In this document: positions 45,386-56,886 of the stretch, piece after piece
Layout of the letters: every line of letters starts with the position of its first letter
Position numbering within the stretch: position 1 is the first letter of the stretch
Assembly (NCBI GenBank): GCA_965250225.1
Contig: CBDFNQ010000035.1
Span: forward strand, 62,001-126,000
DNA length: 64,000 bases
Reading direction: 5' to 3'
From: CBDEUK01 sp965250225
GTDB lineage: Bacteria > Pseudomonadota > Gammaproteobacteria > Eutrophobiales > Eutrophobiaceae
The notes under the pieces: model-generated
Told to the model about the DNA's origin: nothing
What the model saw: the letters and a program-made list of their open reading frames with translations, nothing else
The model's database searches: none
Translations under genes and position numbers: made by a program

Positions 45386-46213
45386 ATGTCATATCTAAAA
45401 TTGACCGCATTCCGCGGCGTATTTTCAATTATTATAGCAATGTTAATGGTTACCATATCCACTCAGGTTTCCGCATCAAATTTAGGATACTGGGCTACTA
45501 ACGACGGATCTGTCATTCTCAGCGGAAAAGGAGAATGTTGGCAAAGTAAGAAATGGGATCCGAGTAATTTGCCTGAGGTCTGTGGTGGTACCCCTGCTGA
45601 GGTTGATAGCGATGGTGATGGGGTACTTGACGGCAGTGATAAATGCCCTGGCACACCAAACGGTGTCGCCGTCGACGCAACAGGTTGCCCATTAGACTCT
45701 GATGGTGATGGCGTTACCGATAATAATGATCAATGCCCTGACACACCAAACGGTGTTGCTGTTGATGCAACGGGTTGTCCTTTGGATTCAGATGGTGACG
45801 GTGTGGTAGATTATCTTGATAAATGTCCGGATACCCGTGCAGGTGCTACAGTTGATGCCGATGGTTGCGAGATTCAATTCAGCCTGTCTGGTGAAGTATT
45901 GTTTGATACGGATAGCTCTACTCTTCGTCCAGAAGCTCATTCTGTATTGGATAATCTTTATGGCCAGCTTTCTCGCGCAGGTGTGACACAATTAAATATT
46001 ATTGGTCATACAGACAGTCGTGGTTCGGATGCTTATAACCAAGGTTTATCCGTTAGACGTGCCGATGCAGTAAGACAATATCTTATCAACAAGGGTGCTA
46101 ACACTTCTGGGCTTCGTTCGATTGGAAAAGGTGAATCATCACCAGTTGCCGATAATGGGACTTCGAGTGGTCGTTCTCAGAACCGTCGGGTTGAGTTTGA
46201 AGTTGTAAACTAA
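45386..46213 (+). CDS. OmpA-family outer-membrane/peptidoglycan-binding protein
   Basis: 275 residues: signal peptide (to VSASN), a short N-terminal region with two Cys, three thrombospondin type-3 calcium repeats (DSDGDGV..D..DKCP near 73-150) and a C-terminal OmpA domain (LFDTDSSTLRP, NIIGHTDSRGSDAYNQGLSVRRA, NRRVEFEV). There is no membrane barrel, so it probably tethers a surface component to peptidoglycan. AGGAGGAG precedes the ATG and a strong terminator follows. Confidence 0.92.
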   Translation: MSYLKLTAFRGVFSIIIAMLMVTISTQVSASNLGYWATNDGSVILSGKGECWQSKKWDPSNLPEVCGGTPAEVDSDGDGVLDGSDKCPGTPNGVAVDATGCPLDSDGDGVTDNNDQCPDTPNGVAVDATGCPLDSDGDGVVDYLDKCPDTRAGATVDADGCEIQFSLSGEVLFDTDSSTLRPEAHSVLDNLYGQLSRAGVTQLNIIGHTDSRGSDAYNQGLSVRRADAVRQYLINKGANTSGLRSIGKGESSPVADNGTSSGRSQNRRVEFEVVN

Positions 46214-46240
46214 GGCTCAATATTTTAAATGATGTAATTA

Positions 46241-46266
46241 AAAAAGGGGCATATGCCCCTTTTTTT
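46241..46266 (+). terminator. intrinsic terminator of the ompA-like gene
   Basis: Perfect stem AAAAAGGGGC/GCCCCTTTTT with ATAT in the loop and a continuing T-run. Confidence 0.95.
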
Positions 46267-46286
46267 CATTAACATTTTTATCTTTA

Positions 46287-46343
46287 CTACTTAATTCCAA
46301 ACAAATAATAATTTACGTTCAGATATGCAGTAGGATCATCCAC
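46287..46343 (-). pseudogene. 3' remnant of the monoheme cytochrome gene (copy 1)
   Basis: Reads VDDPTAYLNVNYYLFGIK then a stop on the minus strand, almost the same as the C-terminus of the intact cytochrome at 60208-60582. The upstream part is gone or unreadable, with a frame change just before. It directly precedes the peptidase pseudogene. Confidence 0.75.
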
Positions 46344-46462
46344 TTATTTTCAAATAAGACGACGACTTTTATAAACTGAATTTTTCTCGCTATCTTTATT
46401 TCTATGTGTTCATATACTGGCAAATATCTTTCTGTGAAGTCTGACGATAGAGGATTTTACTT

Positions 46463-48952
46463 GTGATAAATAAAATTTCATTTGTTTTCTTGTTTCTGAT
46501 TTTCAGTTGTTCCTTAATCTATCTTTGCTGGTAACACCTTACTGGAGATAAGTAGAATAAAGTTTCTTGTTGGTGATGGCGTTTCTGGAGATAACTTTGG
46601 CGAAGCCATTGCCATGAACGGGAATACCATGATCGTTACGGCTCCGAATGCCACTGTAGATAATAGAGAGTATGCCAGTGTTGCTTATGTTTTTATTCAT
46701 GAACCAGACTCGAATCAGTGGTTTGAACATTCAAAACTTATTCCGAGTAATAGTACCGCGTTTCTAAAATTTGATAGTTCTGTCGCAATGGATACACAGA
46801 CAATTATCATAGGTACATCTTGGGTCGATGATCCTAATGGGGAATATTTTGTTGGTGCAGCCTATATATTTCAATGGCAAACAAATGACATAAACGACTG
46901 GGTAGAAACAACAAGACTTACTCCAAACGAAACTTCTGCTACGGCCTTCTTTGGTGAATTTGTTTTTATGTCAGACCAATCAATTCAAATTGCTGCATAT
47001 GGAACAACCATAGGAACAAAAATAGGCCAGGGTGCGGTTTATCTTTATCAAAGAGATAACGAAAATGAATCCGTTTGGTTAGAGACCCGATTGATTACAA
47101 GTGATGGTTCCAGTGAAGAGCATTTTGGAAGTGCCTTTGTTGTGCAAAATGGAACCAAATCGTTGGTGCAAAAGACGCGAATAGTTATCAAGGTGTCGTC
47201 TATGTTTATGCTCAGAATGAGACAATAGCATCTGAACCTAAAAAGGAAGAAGAAACTATTTCTTTTCTACCTAATGGCGAATTAATTAATGATTCACTCT
47301 TTACCAGTCCGGAAGGAGTCATTCTTGGGACAACACAAGGAACCACTTTAGAATCATTACCGGTCTGGGTACATGAGGTCGATGCACCTGAATTACCATT
47401 GTTAGAGGATGCTGTTCCGGTGGGCAATTATTTTAGTGTCAGCGCCGAACGTAGTGTCTCATTATCTCTTAATTCAGCATTTGGTCATGCCTTACCGGTT
47501 CCGGATTGAGTCGATACCGATCACTTAGCTGTTGCGGTCTTAATCGATGGTCAGAAATTAATCTACAATGGAGATCCGATAGATGCAACCTGGATCCCTG
47601 TCGAAGGAGGTTATGACCATGAAATAGAGGAATATATTATTCCCATACATAGGCTCGATGAACATGGCAACGTGTTTGTTTTAATTGAACATCCAGAGCT
47701 TCCCTCCTTTAATCCTTGTTGAACCAATATCTTCTGTTCGAGCTCAATTTGAAGTGCAATGCTTAGACTTTGGTTATTTTAATTCATCTTGTACTGATAA
47801 AGATGGAGACTGGGTTGTAGAAAAACTGCGAGAAGCAAATTGGATTTATAATGAATTAGGGTTTAAAGAACCATCATTAAGTAAGATGATCACAAAAAAA
47901 GATTGTGGATTGACTAATTATAATTGCAATATGGGCTACCAAGAAGTCGAAGGTGATGCATATCAAAATATTTACATAGTCCCAACTTCTCATCGATCCT
48001 GTAATAATAATAGTCCCGCCTTATATTCTCCAGGAACTCAAACAATTTATTATTGTAAGGGTACTGAAGAACCAGAGTTCGGTGTTGATCCAGTTGAGTT
48101 TAGAGAAAATAAGATACGTCACGAATATTTTCATGCGATTCAAAATATTTATGTCTCAGGTACTATGAATAAAGAAATTTATGGGAAATAGATTATTGAA
48201 GGCATGGCTGAGGCAGCAGCAACCGATCCGCTTGCTCTGAAAAGAAATGCGGAGGATCGACATTTTCATCCACTTAATCATGGCCTAACATCTGCAGGTG
48301 CTGAAGATAATAAAGGGTTACCTTATCAGACGCAGGATTTTTGGGTTTACTATGGGAAAAAATATAAAGGTGGAGATTTAAGTTATTTACACAATGTTTT
48401 GAATTATGGTTTGACTACTGATGATATAGTAACAGCATTCGATGAGCTGCCACCTAAAATTGGTTTAGGCGATGCATATTGGGAATGGGGAAAAAACCAA
48501 ACTATGGAGAAAACCATAACTATGGAAGGATTCTTTGGCGAATCGTGTGAGCTAGTCGATCCTTTTAGTGGCCATCTAGAAAACTACAAAGGTGAGCCTC
48601 TTGTAGTAAATAATGATAAAGTCAGAAATGGTTCTCTCGAAGGACTAACCTCTGATTTGATTAAAGTAATTTTTGAAGCTGAAGAAACTCCTGCAGATGA
48701 TGAGAAAATATTTAGAAATGTATCTTTTACTGTTGAAGAATTAGGAGATACCTCCGGGGAAGAAAATAGTAAATTAAAATATCGTGTCTATAAAAAAGGA
48801 GACAAGAATTGTCATTCAGCAGATTTTATGATGGCGAACGCATTTTTGAAGAAATAAAATCTGATTGGCCCGTAATTACCATTTATGTATTAATTTCAAA
48901 TACGGATCATATTAATCCGATCCAATATAAGCTGACTGTGAGAGAAGATTGA
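46463..48952 (+). pseudogene. multiply broken exported FG-GAP / HExxH metallopeptidase gene
   Basis: Reassembled from several frames. A signal peptide (MINKISFVFLFLIFSC) from GTG 46463, then FG-GAP-like repeats (VGDGVSGDNFGEAIAMNGN), a linker, and a gluzincin-like peptidase part with RHEYFHAIQN and IIEGMAEAAA (HExxH plus a downstream Glu). Lesions: frameshift near 46520-46530, loss of one A near 47157, TGA at 47507, frameshift near 47705, TAG at 48189 (probably a former Trp codon), and frameshift near 48820. The tail reads VLISNTDHINPIQYKLTVRED. Certainly non-functional as one protein. A degenerate copy of the tail lies at 59.6-59.76 kb. Confidence 0.8.
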
Positions 48953-49204
48953 TAATCTTAATGTATCCACGGTGGGGTAACTTTTTGGAAAAAACCTGAT
49001 GAGGATTTAATGAACTATTGTTGTAGAAACGAACGACATATCAAATGTAAAAATATTTTCGGTGCTATTTATGTGACTAATAATTGGAGTATCATGATCG
49101 AATTATTTATATAATATGCTGATACAAACTAAATAAATATTGATGGCAATATCGATGACTCAATTATTAAATATTCATTTTTATCCATTATATGTGTTCC
49201 TTCT

Positions 49205-50575
49205 ATGAGAGGACTAAAAAAAGCAAACGGTAAAAAGGCTTTTTCTATCCTGGTGGTTGATGATGAACCGGGTATTCAGGAGTTTTTGCAACGGGCCCTA
49301 TCGAAAACGTATGGCCTGGTTGAAATTGCGAGTTCTGCTGAAAAGGCGGAAGTTCTACGCAGCGATTATCATTTTGATTTATTGATCATTGATATCTGTT
49401 TGCCGGGTCGTTCAGGGGTCGACTGGTTGAAATCGATTGCCACTGAAAATTGCCAGTCTGATGTGATTTTTATGACTGCGTTTTCCAACATAGAAAATGC
49501 AATTGAAGCCCTTCGACTGGGCGCATTTGATTTTATCCTGAAACCGTTTCGCCTGGAAGAGATGATGGCATCCGTTGGACGCTGCATGGAACGGAGACGA
49601 CTGGAACGGGAAAATTTTGTATTACGACGTCAAGTCAATCAAATATATTCATTTGAAGGCATGATTGGCAAAAGCGCACAGGTCCAGGAGATGTGTCAAC
49701 TGATTAAACGCATAGCACCGACACCATCAGTTATTCTGATAGAAGGTGAGTCTGGTACAGGCAAGGAACTGGTTGCAAATGCTATCCATAAAGAGAGTGG
49801 ACGAACCGGACCTTTTGTCCCAATCAATTGTGGAGCGATTGCGCCCGAGTTGATAGAGTCAGAATTTTTTGGTCATAAGAAAGGTGCTTTCACGGGGGCA
49901 AACGAAGTACGAGAGGGATTGTTTTCTTATGCAGAAGGAGGAACCTTGTTCCTGGATGAGATTGGTGAAATGCCATTGTCTATGCAAGCAAAACTTTTAC
50001 GTGTGCTTGAGGAGCATAGCATCAGACCTATCGGTAGCGAGAGAGAGATGCCTGTCAACGTTCGTGTATTGGCAGCGAGCAATCAAAATTTAGAGAAACA
50101 GGTTAAAAATGGACAGTTTCGTGAAGATTTATTTTATAGATTGAATGTTTTGATTATGCGCGTTGCGCCTTTGCGAGAAAGAAAACAGGATATTGCATCG
50201 TTAGTACAATATTATTCCAAATTATTGGCCGAACAACTCGCTCTTCCCGAAATTCCATTTAGTCATGATGATTTTAAAAAGTTAGAAACATACGATTGGC
50301 CTGGAAATGTTAGGGAATTGAAAAACACAGTTGAACGTTGTTTGTTGCTCGGACGATTTCCTGTTGATATATCAATTTCTGACAATGATGGTGATAACGA
50401 AGAGACTGGATATCCTGACAATTGGTCTCTTACCATGGTAGAAAAGGATCATATTATCAAATTGCTCAATCACATGAATGGTAATAAATCTAAAGCTGCT
50501 AAAACACTTGGTATATCTCGTAAAACCCTCGATAGAAAGATCCATGCCTGGGAAGATAGTTCCACCGATGCTTAA
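49205..50575 (+). CDS. NtrC-family sigma54-dependent response regulator
   Basis: 456 residues: receiver with Asp63 in IIDICLPGRSG and Lys in ILKPF, an AAA+ domain with Walker A GESGTGKE, the sigma54-contacting GAFTGA loop near residue 227, and a C-terminal Fis-type helix-turn-helix (NKSKAAKTLGISRKTLDRKI). It activates sigma54 promoters; a good candidate lies upstream of the MFS gene at 52908. It overlaps the kinase gene by 8 bp. Confidence 0.93.
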   Translation: MRGLKKANGKKAFSILVVDDEPGIQEFLQRALSKTYGLVEIASSAEKAEVLRSDYHFDLLIIDICLPGRSGVDWLKSIATENCQSDVIFMTAFSNIENAIEALRLGAFDFILKPFRLEEMMASVGRCMERRRLERENFVLRRQVNQIYSFEGMIGKSAQVQEMCQLIKRIAPTPSVILIEGESGTGKELVANAIHKESGRTGPFVPINCGAIAPELIESEFFGHKKGAFTGANEVREGLFSYAEGGTLFLDEIGEMPLSMQAKLLRVLEEHSIRPIGSEREMPVNVRVLAASNQNLEKQVKNGQFREDLFYRLNVLIMRVAPLRERKQDIASLVQYYSKLLAEQLALPEIPFSHDDFKKLETYDWPGNVRELKNTVERCLLLGRFPVDISISDNDGDNEETGYPDNWSLTMVEKDHIIKLLNHMNGNKSKAAKTLGISRKTLDRKIHAWEDSSTDA

Positions 50576-52643
50576 GCGGTTTCATGCGCTGATATCAAGC
50601 AGTCTTCGATATAAATTACTTATTTTAGTGTTGTTTCCCGTTTTACTGGTGTTGACGGCAGTAATAAGTATGGCCTATTACTGGATGAATGAGGTGAGCT
50701 ACAGACCATTATTGATGAAAGTCACGGCCGATCTTAATGTTGCAGATGAAGCGTTTTCTCGTACTCAAAATAAGTATTTGTACGAGCTGGCATTGTTTGT
50801 TGAATCCTATCAATTCCAAAATATCCTGAAAAAAAAATTAGTAAGAAATGAAGAAGAATTTCAGATTGCTCCTTTATTGAAAAAACTGAAAACAGAGAAA
50901 AATTTCGATTTCATCCAGGTAATGGATATGAATGGATGTGATTATTGGGACAGTACTAAATGTAACATAAAAAAAAGCGCACTTCTGGCTCAAGCCTTGA
51001 GAGGAAAACCTGCAACAGGAGTTGAAATATTTTCTTCCCATGAATTAGAGGCTGTCAATCCTGAGTTGAGCTTGAGGGCATATCTCCCTTTGATTCAGAC
51101 ACCTCATGCATCCCCATCAAAGAATACAATTGAAGATAGGGGGATGGTTTTACATAGTTATTATCCAATCACTGGAACGAATTCAGAAGTAAAACTAATA
51201 TTAATTGGCGGCGTATTGTTGAATCAAAATTTTGAATTTGTCGATACACTTCGTGACCTTGTCTACAGTAAGGGGAGCCTGGCGAAAGATAGTCTCGGAA
51301 CCGTTACTATCTTTTTGGAGGATGTCCGAATCAGCACAAACGTTCCTGGTCAATTGCCCAAGCAACGCGCCCTGGGTACCAGGGTTTCTAAAGAAGTGAG
51401 AGAGAGAGTTTTAACAAATGGCCAAAAATGGGTGGATCGCGCTTTTGTCGTGAGTGAGTGGTATATCTCTGCCTATGAACCTATCTTAGATGTGAATGGA
51501 AATCGCGTCGGCATGCTTTATACAGGTTTTCTGGAAGCGCCATTCAGAGCCACGTATTTTACTGGGTTGACTGTACTCCTGTTGTTATTCATTTCTGTCA
51601 TTCTTTTATCTGTATTTCTGGCTATATTAGGTGCTAAATCTGTCTATAAACCGATTGAGGCAATGACAAATGTAATAAAAACAATTAAGCATGGAGAGGA
51701 ACGGCGTATTGGAAAACTCGAATCCCGGGATGAATTGGCCATACTTGCTCAACAATTTGATGGCATGCTTGATAAATTGTTGGAGCAACGAGAACAAATT
51801 CAGAATGCAGCCGATGAACTTGAAATTAAAGTCGAGGATCGCACACGGCAATTACGAAAACAAAAACTTGAGTTAGAAGAAAACATTAGTTTATTAAAAC
51901 AGACTCGCATAAAACTGGTAGCTAATGAAAAACTTGCTGTTATTGGTGAACTCACTGCAGGTATTGCCCATGAGATAAATAACCCAACCGCTGTGATACT
52001 GGGGAATATGGATTTATTAATAGACGAACTGGGCCAGCAGGGAAACACGGTATCACGAGAATCAGATTTGATTATTCAACAAGTGTATCGAATTCGATCA
52101 ATCATTAATAATTTGTTGTTGTATTCTCGACCTACTGATTATCATACTTCCTGGTCTTCAGTAAATATTAACGATGTTGTTAATGATACCCTTATTCTGG
52201 TGCAACATGAGTTAAATCAACTCAGTGTGAATTTAAGCCTGGGTTTGCGCGCGAGTAAACACATCAATGGCGATCACCAGCAATTTCAGCAAGTTTTATT
52301 AAACTTGATCGTAAACGGTATGAATGCGATCAGTGAAAATGGCAAGATCATTATACGAACCTGAAATTGGCGAGATAAAGGTGTGTTGCTGCTGATTAAA
52401 GATAATGGTCATGGTATTGCTAATGATTCTCTAGCAAGAATCTTTGATCCGTTTTATACAAAAACAAAAAGTGGTACTGGTCTTGGTCTCTATGTTACAA
52501 ATGGTATTCTTAAACGTTTTGGTGCGGAGATATTAGTTCGTTCACGTGTTGATGTGGGCAGTTGTTTTTTTATCTGGTTTTACGAAAATCCAACAGAACA
52601 GTTTGGCAGTAATATGCAAGCCATCAGCAATTCAAAAATGTAA
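50568..52643 (+). pseudogene. sensor histidine kinase with an in-frame TGA
   Basis: Frame from ATG 50568: two membrane helices (about 20-40 and 350-370) around a Cache-like periplasmic sensor, HAMP, coiled coil, and HisKA with AGIAHEINNPTAVI. The ATP-binding domain contains N-box NLIVNGMNAI. A TGA at 52362-52364 interrupts between the N-box and the G1 box. The same frame then continues NWRDKGVLLLIKDNGHGIA and TGLGLYV to 52643. Apart from this codon the gene is intact. The truncated product would lack G1/G2 and be inactive. Partner of the NtrC-type regulator. A sequencing error is the main alternative. Confidence 0.85.
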
Positions 52644-52813
52644 ATCATTCCAGTTACAAATTTTACTATCGTTATTTAGTCAATATATTCTGGATTCAAT
52701 TTTATTTTCTCTTCTCTTCTTTAGTTCAAGGTCATTAATGTGACTGCCGGATGTCTATCTAGAACCAACCACATATATTAATGCAAAGTGCATGGCGTTT
52801 ATTTATAGACAGT

Positions 52814-52848
52814 ATGACCCATGTGCTTACCTGATCATGGGTCATTTT
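52814..52848 (+). terminator. intrinsic terminator after the kinase gene
   Basis: Perfect 10-bp stem ATGACCCATG/CATGGGTCAT (52814-52823 with 52836-52845) followed by TTTGTCC. Confidence 0.85.
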
Positions 52849-52907
52849 GTCCTATAAATAATACTTAAAATACAGTGATGTTCACCTAATCGATTGATTT
52901 AAAAGAC

Positions 52908-52923
52908 TGGTACAGTACTTGCC
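52908..52923 (+). promoter_or_regulatory. candidate sigma54 (-24/-12) promoter
   Basis: TGGTAC-AGTAC-TTGCC has the invariant GG and GC spaced by 10 bp and differs by one base from the TGGCAC core. It lies 140 bp before the MFS gene and directly downstream of the NtrC-type regulator pair. The rest of this ~400-bp gap has the terminator at 52814 and no gene. Confidence 0.65.
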
Positions 52924-53063
52924 TTATAAAATTGAATGTTTAATAAAAAAATTACAAACTTAAATAAATACTTGAATTGATAGAGGTCTCATTTCCCTCT
53001 GTACTACGAAGGGAAAAGTAAATAATAAATATAAAATTCAAGGTGTCTTGGGAGGTTAAGATC

Positions 53064-54801
53064 ATGTCAAAGTCATTCGACTTGAAGACGATCTTTTCAA
53101 AAGAAAATTTAGTTGCAAAGCCAAACTTTAACCGATGGTTGATTGCTCCAGCTTCAGTAGCGATACATTTGTGTATTGGTTCGGTCTATGCCTGGAGTAT
53201 ATTCAATCCACCTTTAATAAAACAGTTAGGTGTAGTAACCAGTGCAGCAGATGACTGGTCGTTTGCCTCTGTTGTCTGGATCTTTTCTACTGCGATTGTT
53301 TTCCTTGGTCTTGCAGCTGCAATCGCAGGTAAATGGCTTGAAAAAGTCGGGCCAAGGGCAACCGGTTTTTTAGCAGCTTGTCTTTGGGGCGGGGGATTTC
53401 TGATTGGCAGCGTTGGTATTGCAACACATCAACTTTGGTTGATCTATCTAGGTTACGGGGCTGTTGGGGGATGTGGGCTTGGTTTGGCTTATGTCACGCC
53501 AGTCAGTACCTTAATTCGATGGTTTCCCGATCGTCGGGGGATGGCTACTGGCATAGCGATCATGGGTTTTGGCGGGGGTGCAATGATAGGCGCTCCATTA
53601 AAAACCTATCTATTGAGTTTATTTTATCAAGCACCAGAATATCTGGGTAAAGCTACAGATGTGAGCTTAATTACCGAAGGTGGTCGTCGTTTTGCTGAAG
53701 TTGCTGGAAGTAAAGTGGAGGTGGTTATTGCTTCAGTCTCTGACATGGCGAAGGTGCCTGTACCAGGCCCAGAAGGTGTCTATGTGGTTGGCACGGGTTA
53801 CGGGTATAGTCAGTGTCTTTCTAACGCTGGGTGTGGTTTATTTTGTTGTAATGACCATTGCTGCCTTTTCATTTCGTGTCCCTGCAAAAGACTGGAAGCC
53901 TGCCGGATGGGAGGCACCAAAATCAGATGAAAACAGCCAGAGTTTGATCACTCAGGATCATGTGCACATTGACCAGGCACTAAAGACGCCCCAGTTTTAC
54001 CGTTTATGGATAGTACTTTGTTTTAACGTGACAGCGGGTATCGGCGTGATTGGTGTTGCCAAGACCATGATTACCGATATCTTTAACCCAAGTTTGCCTG
54101 ATATTGTCAATGCAAGTTTTGCCGCGACCTACGTTTTAATGATCAGTGTTTTTAATATGGGTGGCCGATTTGTATGGGCCTCAATGTCCGATTATATCGG
54201 GCGAAAAAATACTTATCATATTTTCTTTATATTAGGGATCCTGTTGTATATATCCATTCCGTACTTTGCTACCCAGGGGGCCGTTAGTCCAAGTATCACC
54301 TGGTTAATCATGTTTTATGCAGCAACCATGCTGATCTTCACGATGTATGGAGGTGGTTTTGCAACCATCCCTGCCTATTTGGCGGATATCTTTGGTACCT
54401 TGCATGTTGGTGGAATACATGGTCGATTGCTTACAGCGTGGAGTACAGCAGGTATATTAGGCCCGTTCGCTATTACCTATCTAAGACAACGCTCAGTTGA
54501 TGATGCGATATTGTCTTTGTCGCAAAAAGTTGATCCCGCAGTGTTTCAGGAAAAGTTTGGTGCGAGTATTCATAATCTTCAAATATTGATTGATGCCAAG
54601 ACCGTCACTATTCCCAAGTTAATGGAGCTTGTTCCGGCAGGCATAGTTGATCCTACGCCAAGTCTCTATAACACAACGATGTATGCCATGGCTTTTTTGC
54701 TATTCATTGCTTTTATTTCAAATCTTACGATACGAAAAGTAAATAGTAAGCATCATGTCCAGAACACGCATCCTGATCTTATATTAGGCAATGCAAGTTA
54801 A
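53064..54801 (+). pseudogene. OFA-type MFS transporter, frameshifted
   Basis: Major-facilitator protein of the oxalate/formate antiporter-like group. ATG 53064 has GGGAGG 8 nt before it. Helices 1-6 are in one frame (ATGIAIMGFGGGAMIGAP, RWFPDRRGMATG). After VYVVGTG near 53798 the frame changes, and the second half (GIVSVFLTLGVVYFVVM... to ILGNAS) continues in another frame to 54801. An extra T at 53798-53799 explains it. Repaired length would be about 578 residues. Probably imports the substrate or an anion related to the adjacent PQQ dehydrogenase pathway. Sequencing error cannot be excluded. Confidence 0.82.
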
Positions 54802-54809
54802 AACCGGTT

Positions 54810-54836
54810 TGGCCTTTTGTTCGCAGCAACAAAAGG
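54810..54836 (+). other. hairpin and weak sigma54-like site before the PQQ dehydrogenase gene
   Basis: Stem CCTTTTGTT/AACAAAAGG (54813-54836) with no T-run. The overlapping TGGCCTTTTGTTCGCA has GG and GC 10 bp apart but a poor -12 box. Confidence 0.3.
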
Positions 54837-55786
54837 TGTTAGTTATTCAATGCTGCAATCAAACTAGATAAGAGGAATCAGAAGATGACTATTAAAGTTA
54901 AGAAGAAGGGCTATCGATCCCTTGTTAAAGGGGGGCAAGCAATAGGGGTTGCAACGCTGCTTATGTGCACAGCGACGCAAAATGTTATTGCCGGCGAAGA
55001 AGTTACAGGGGGAACTTTGTTTGGAAACATGCAAACAGTTACCCAAGATCTGCTGGACAATGCTGCAGGAGATTCAAATAACTTCCTTCACACCAATGGC
55101 AATTATAACCAAACCAGATTTTACCCTGCAGAGCAGATTAATCTGGAGAATATAAAAACCTTAGGGAGAGCCTGGAGTTTCAAAATGGAAGTGACTGATT
55201 CATTGGAAACATCGCCGATCATTATTGATGGTACAATGTATGTCACGTCTTCTTTCAACCATGTGTATGCGTTGGATGCAAAAACCGGCAAACAAAAATG
55301 GCATTACAAACACGAAATGGGTCCAATTACGACCTATTGTTGTGGTCCAAATAATAGAGGTGTAGCCGCTTATGGCGATATGTTGTATATGGGGACTCTG
55401 GATGCCAAGTTGGTAGCAATTGATGCGGCATCAGGTAAAAAGGTCTGGGAGTCACAAATAGCGGATCCAGAACTGGGTTACAGCGAAACAATGGCACCCA
55501 CCGTGGTTGATGGCAAAGTGCTGATCGGTACCAATGGCGGTGAGTATGGTATTCGTGGTTTCGTTAAAGCCTTTGATGCCACGTCAGGTGAATTGTTATG
55601 GACATTTTACACCATTCCTGAGGACTCAGTGGGTGTCTGGGCAACTCATGATGCAACTGGTCGCGATATGCTTAGAGATATCAAAGCTGAAAAAGCTGCA
55701 CTCAAGAAAAATGGTGACCCGTACAAAACACTGGGTGGTGGCACCTGGCAGAATATGGCCGTCGACCGAGACAATGGTCGCCTCTA

Positions 55787-56886
55787 TACCCAAGATCGAT
55801 GAAAGAGCTTGATGTTTATGAATTAAGAGATCAGTCTATCACCTATGAGCAAGATTGAATTAACCGCAGAAAACAAATTGAAATTAGAAGCACGACATAA
55901 GCAAGTGCGAGATATCCGGGAAGGTGATCGTATCAAAGCCGTATTACTGAATTCTGAAGGGTGGAGCACAACGATGATAGCGCAAGCCTTGCGCAAACAT
56001 GAAACCTGTATACTTCGTCACTTGAAGGACTATACCGGAGAGCAGAAATTGCACTGTGCAAACGGCGGTTCCGAGGAGAAATTAAGCAAGCGACAATGTG
56101 ACGAATTACTCGCACATCTGACAGCACATCTATATCAACATAACCACCAAATTGTGGCTTACATCAAGACCCGTTATGGGGTTGACTACACGGTATCGGG
56201 TTTACATAAATGGTTGCATCGTCAAGGATTTGTTTATAAACAACCCAAAGGGGTCCCCGCCAAAGCCGATGTTGAACAACAACATGCCTTTATCAAGCAG
56301 TATGACGTATTGAAAGCAAACGTCGGTGCTGATGAGCCTATTTTGTTTGGTGATGGCGTGCATCCGACACAGTCGACGAAATTGAGTCACGGTTGGATAA
56401 AGAGAGGGACAAATAAGCTTATCAAAACAACCGCGAGTCGCACACGGATTAACCTATTAGGTGCGATTGAACTCAATGCCTTGTCAAACACGGTGACAGA
56501 AACCTATGACACGATTAATGCCGACAGCATTGTTGATTTTCTATCCAAATTACGAGCGCAATACGTTGATGCAAACACCCTTCACTGGATAGTTGATGGG
56601 GCGGGTTATCATAAGGCGGCGAGTGTTAAAGAAAAGGCAAACGAACTTAATATTAAGATACACATCCTGCCGCCTTATAGTCCTAATTTGAATCCGATAG
56701 AACGTTTATGGAAAGTGATGAACGAACACGTCCGTAATAACCACTATTTCCATTCGGCCAAGGAATTTCGTGAGCAAATCGATGACTTTTTCAAAAACAC
56801 TTTACCGGATATCGCGGACTCATTGAACGATAGAATTAATGATAACTTTCAGATCATCGATCCTGCAACTTGAAGTTGATTGAGTA
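55787..56886 (+). mobile_element. IS630-family insertion sequence, 1100 bp
   Basis: Inserted in the PQQ dehydrogenase gene with TA on both sides (55785-55786 and 56887-56888), the IS630/Tc1 target. Ends begin TACCCAA and, reverse-complemented, TACTCAA; longer terminal repeats are poor. It contains one intact transposase gene, so the insertion looks recent. Confidence 0.85.
55845..56873 (+). CDS. IS630-family transposase
   Basis: 342 residues, full length. N-terminal helix-turn-helix (GWSTTMIAQALRKHETCILRHL) and a DDE domain with the acidic residues in LFGDGVHPT, IVDGAGYHKA and YSPNLNPIERLWK. All catalytic residues are present, so it is probably active. It catalyses cut-and-paste transposition at TA dinucleotides. 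Confidence 0.95.
   Translation: MSKIELTAENKLKLEARHKQVRDIREGDRIKAVLLNSEGWSTTMIAQALRKHETCILRHLKDYTGEQKLHCANGGSEEKLSKRQCDELLAHLTAHLYQHNHQIVAYIKTRYGVDYTVSGLHKWLHRQGFVYKQPKGVPAKADVEQQHAFIKQYDVLKANVGADEPILFGDGVHPTQSTKLSHGWIKRGTNKLIKTTASRTRINLLGAIELNALSNTVTETYDTINADSIVDFLSKLRAQYVDANTLHWIVDGAGYHKAASVKEKANELNIKIHILPPYSPNLNPIERLWKVMNEHVRNNHYFHSAKEFREQIDDFFKNTLPDIADSLNDRINDNFQIIDPAT

Noticed and set aside
36161..52364. Stop-codon reassignment or recoding as an explanation for in-frame stops
   Set aside because: All three stop codons occur as interruptions (TAA, TAG, TGA) and all three also end intact genes, so ordinary nonsense mutations or sequence errors are simpler.
55787..56886. Long perfect terminal inverted repeats for the IS630 element
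   Set aside because: Beyond TACYCAA the ends do not pair well. The boundaries rest on the TA duplication and restored reading frame instead.
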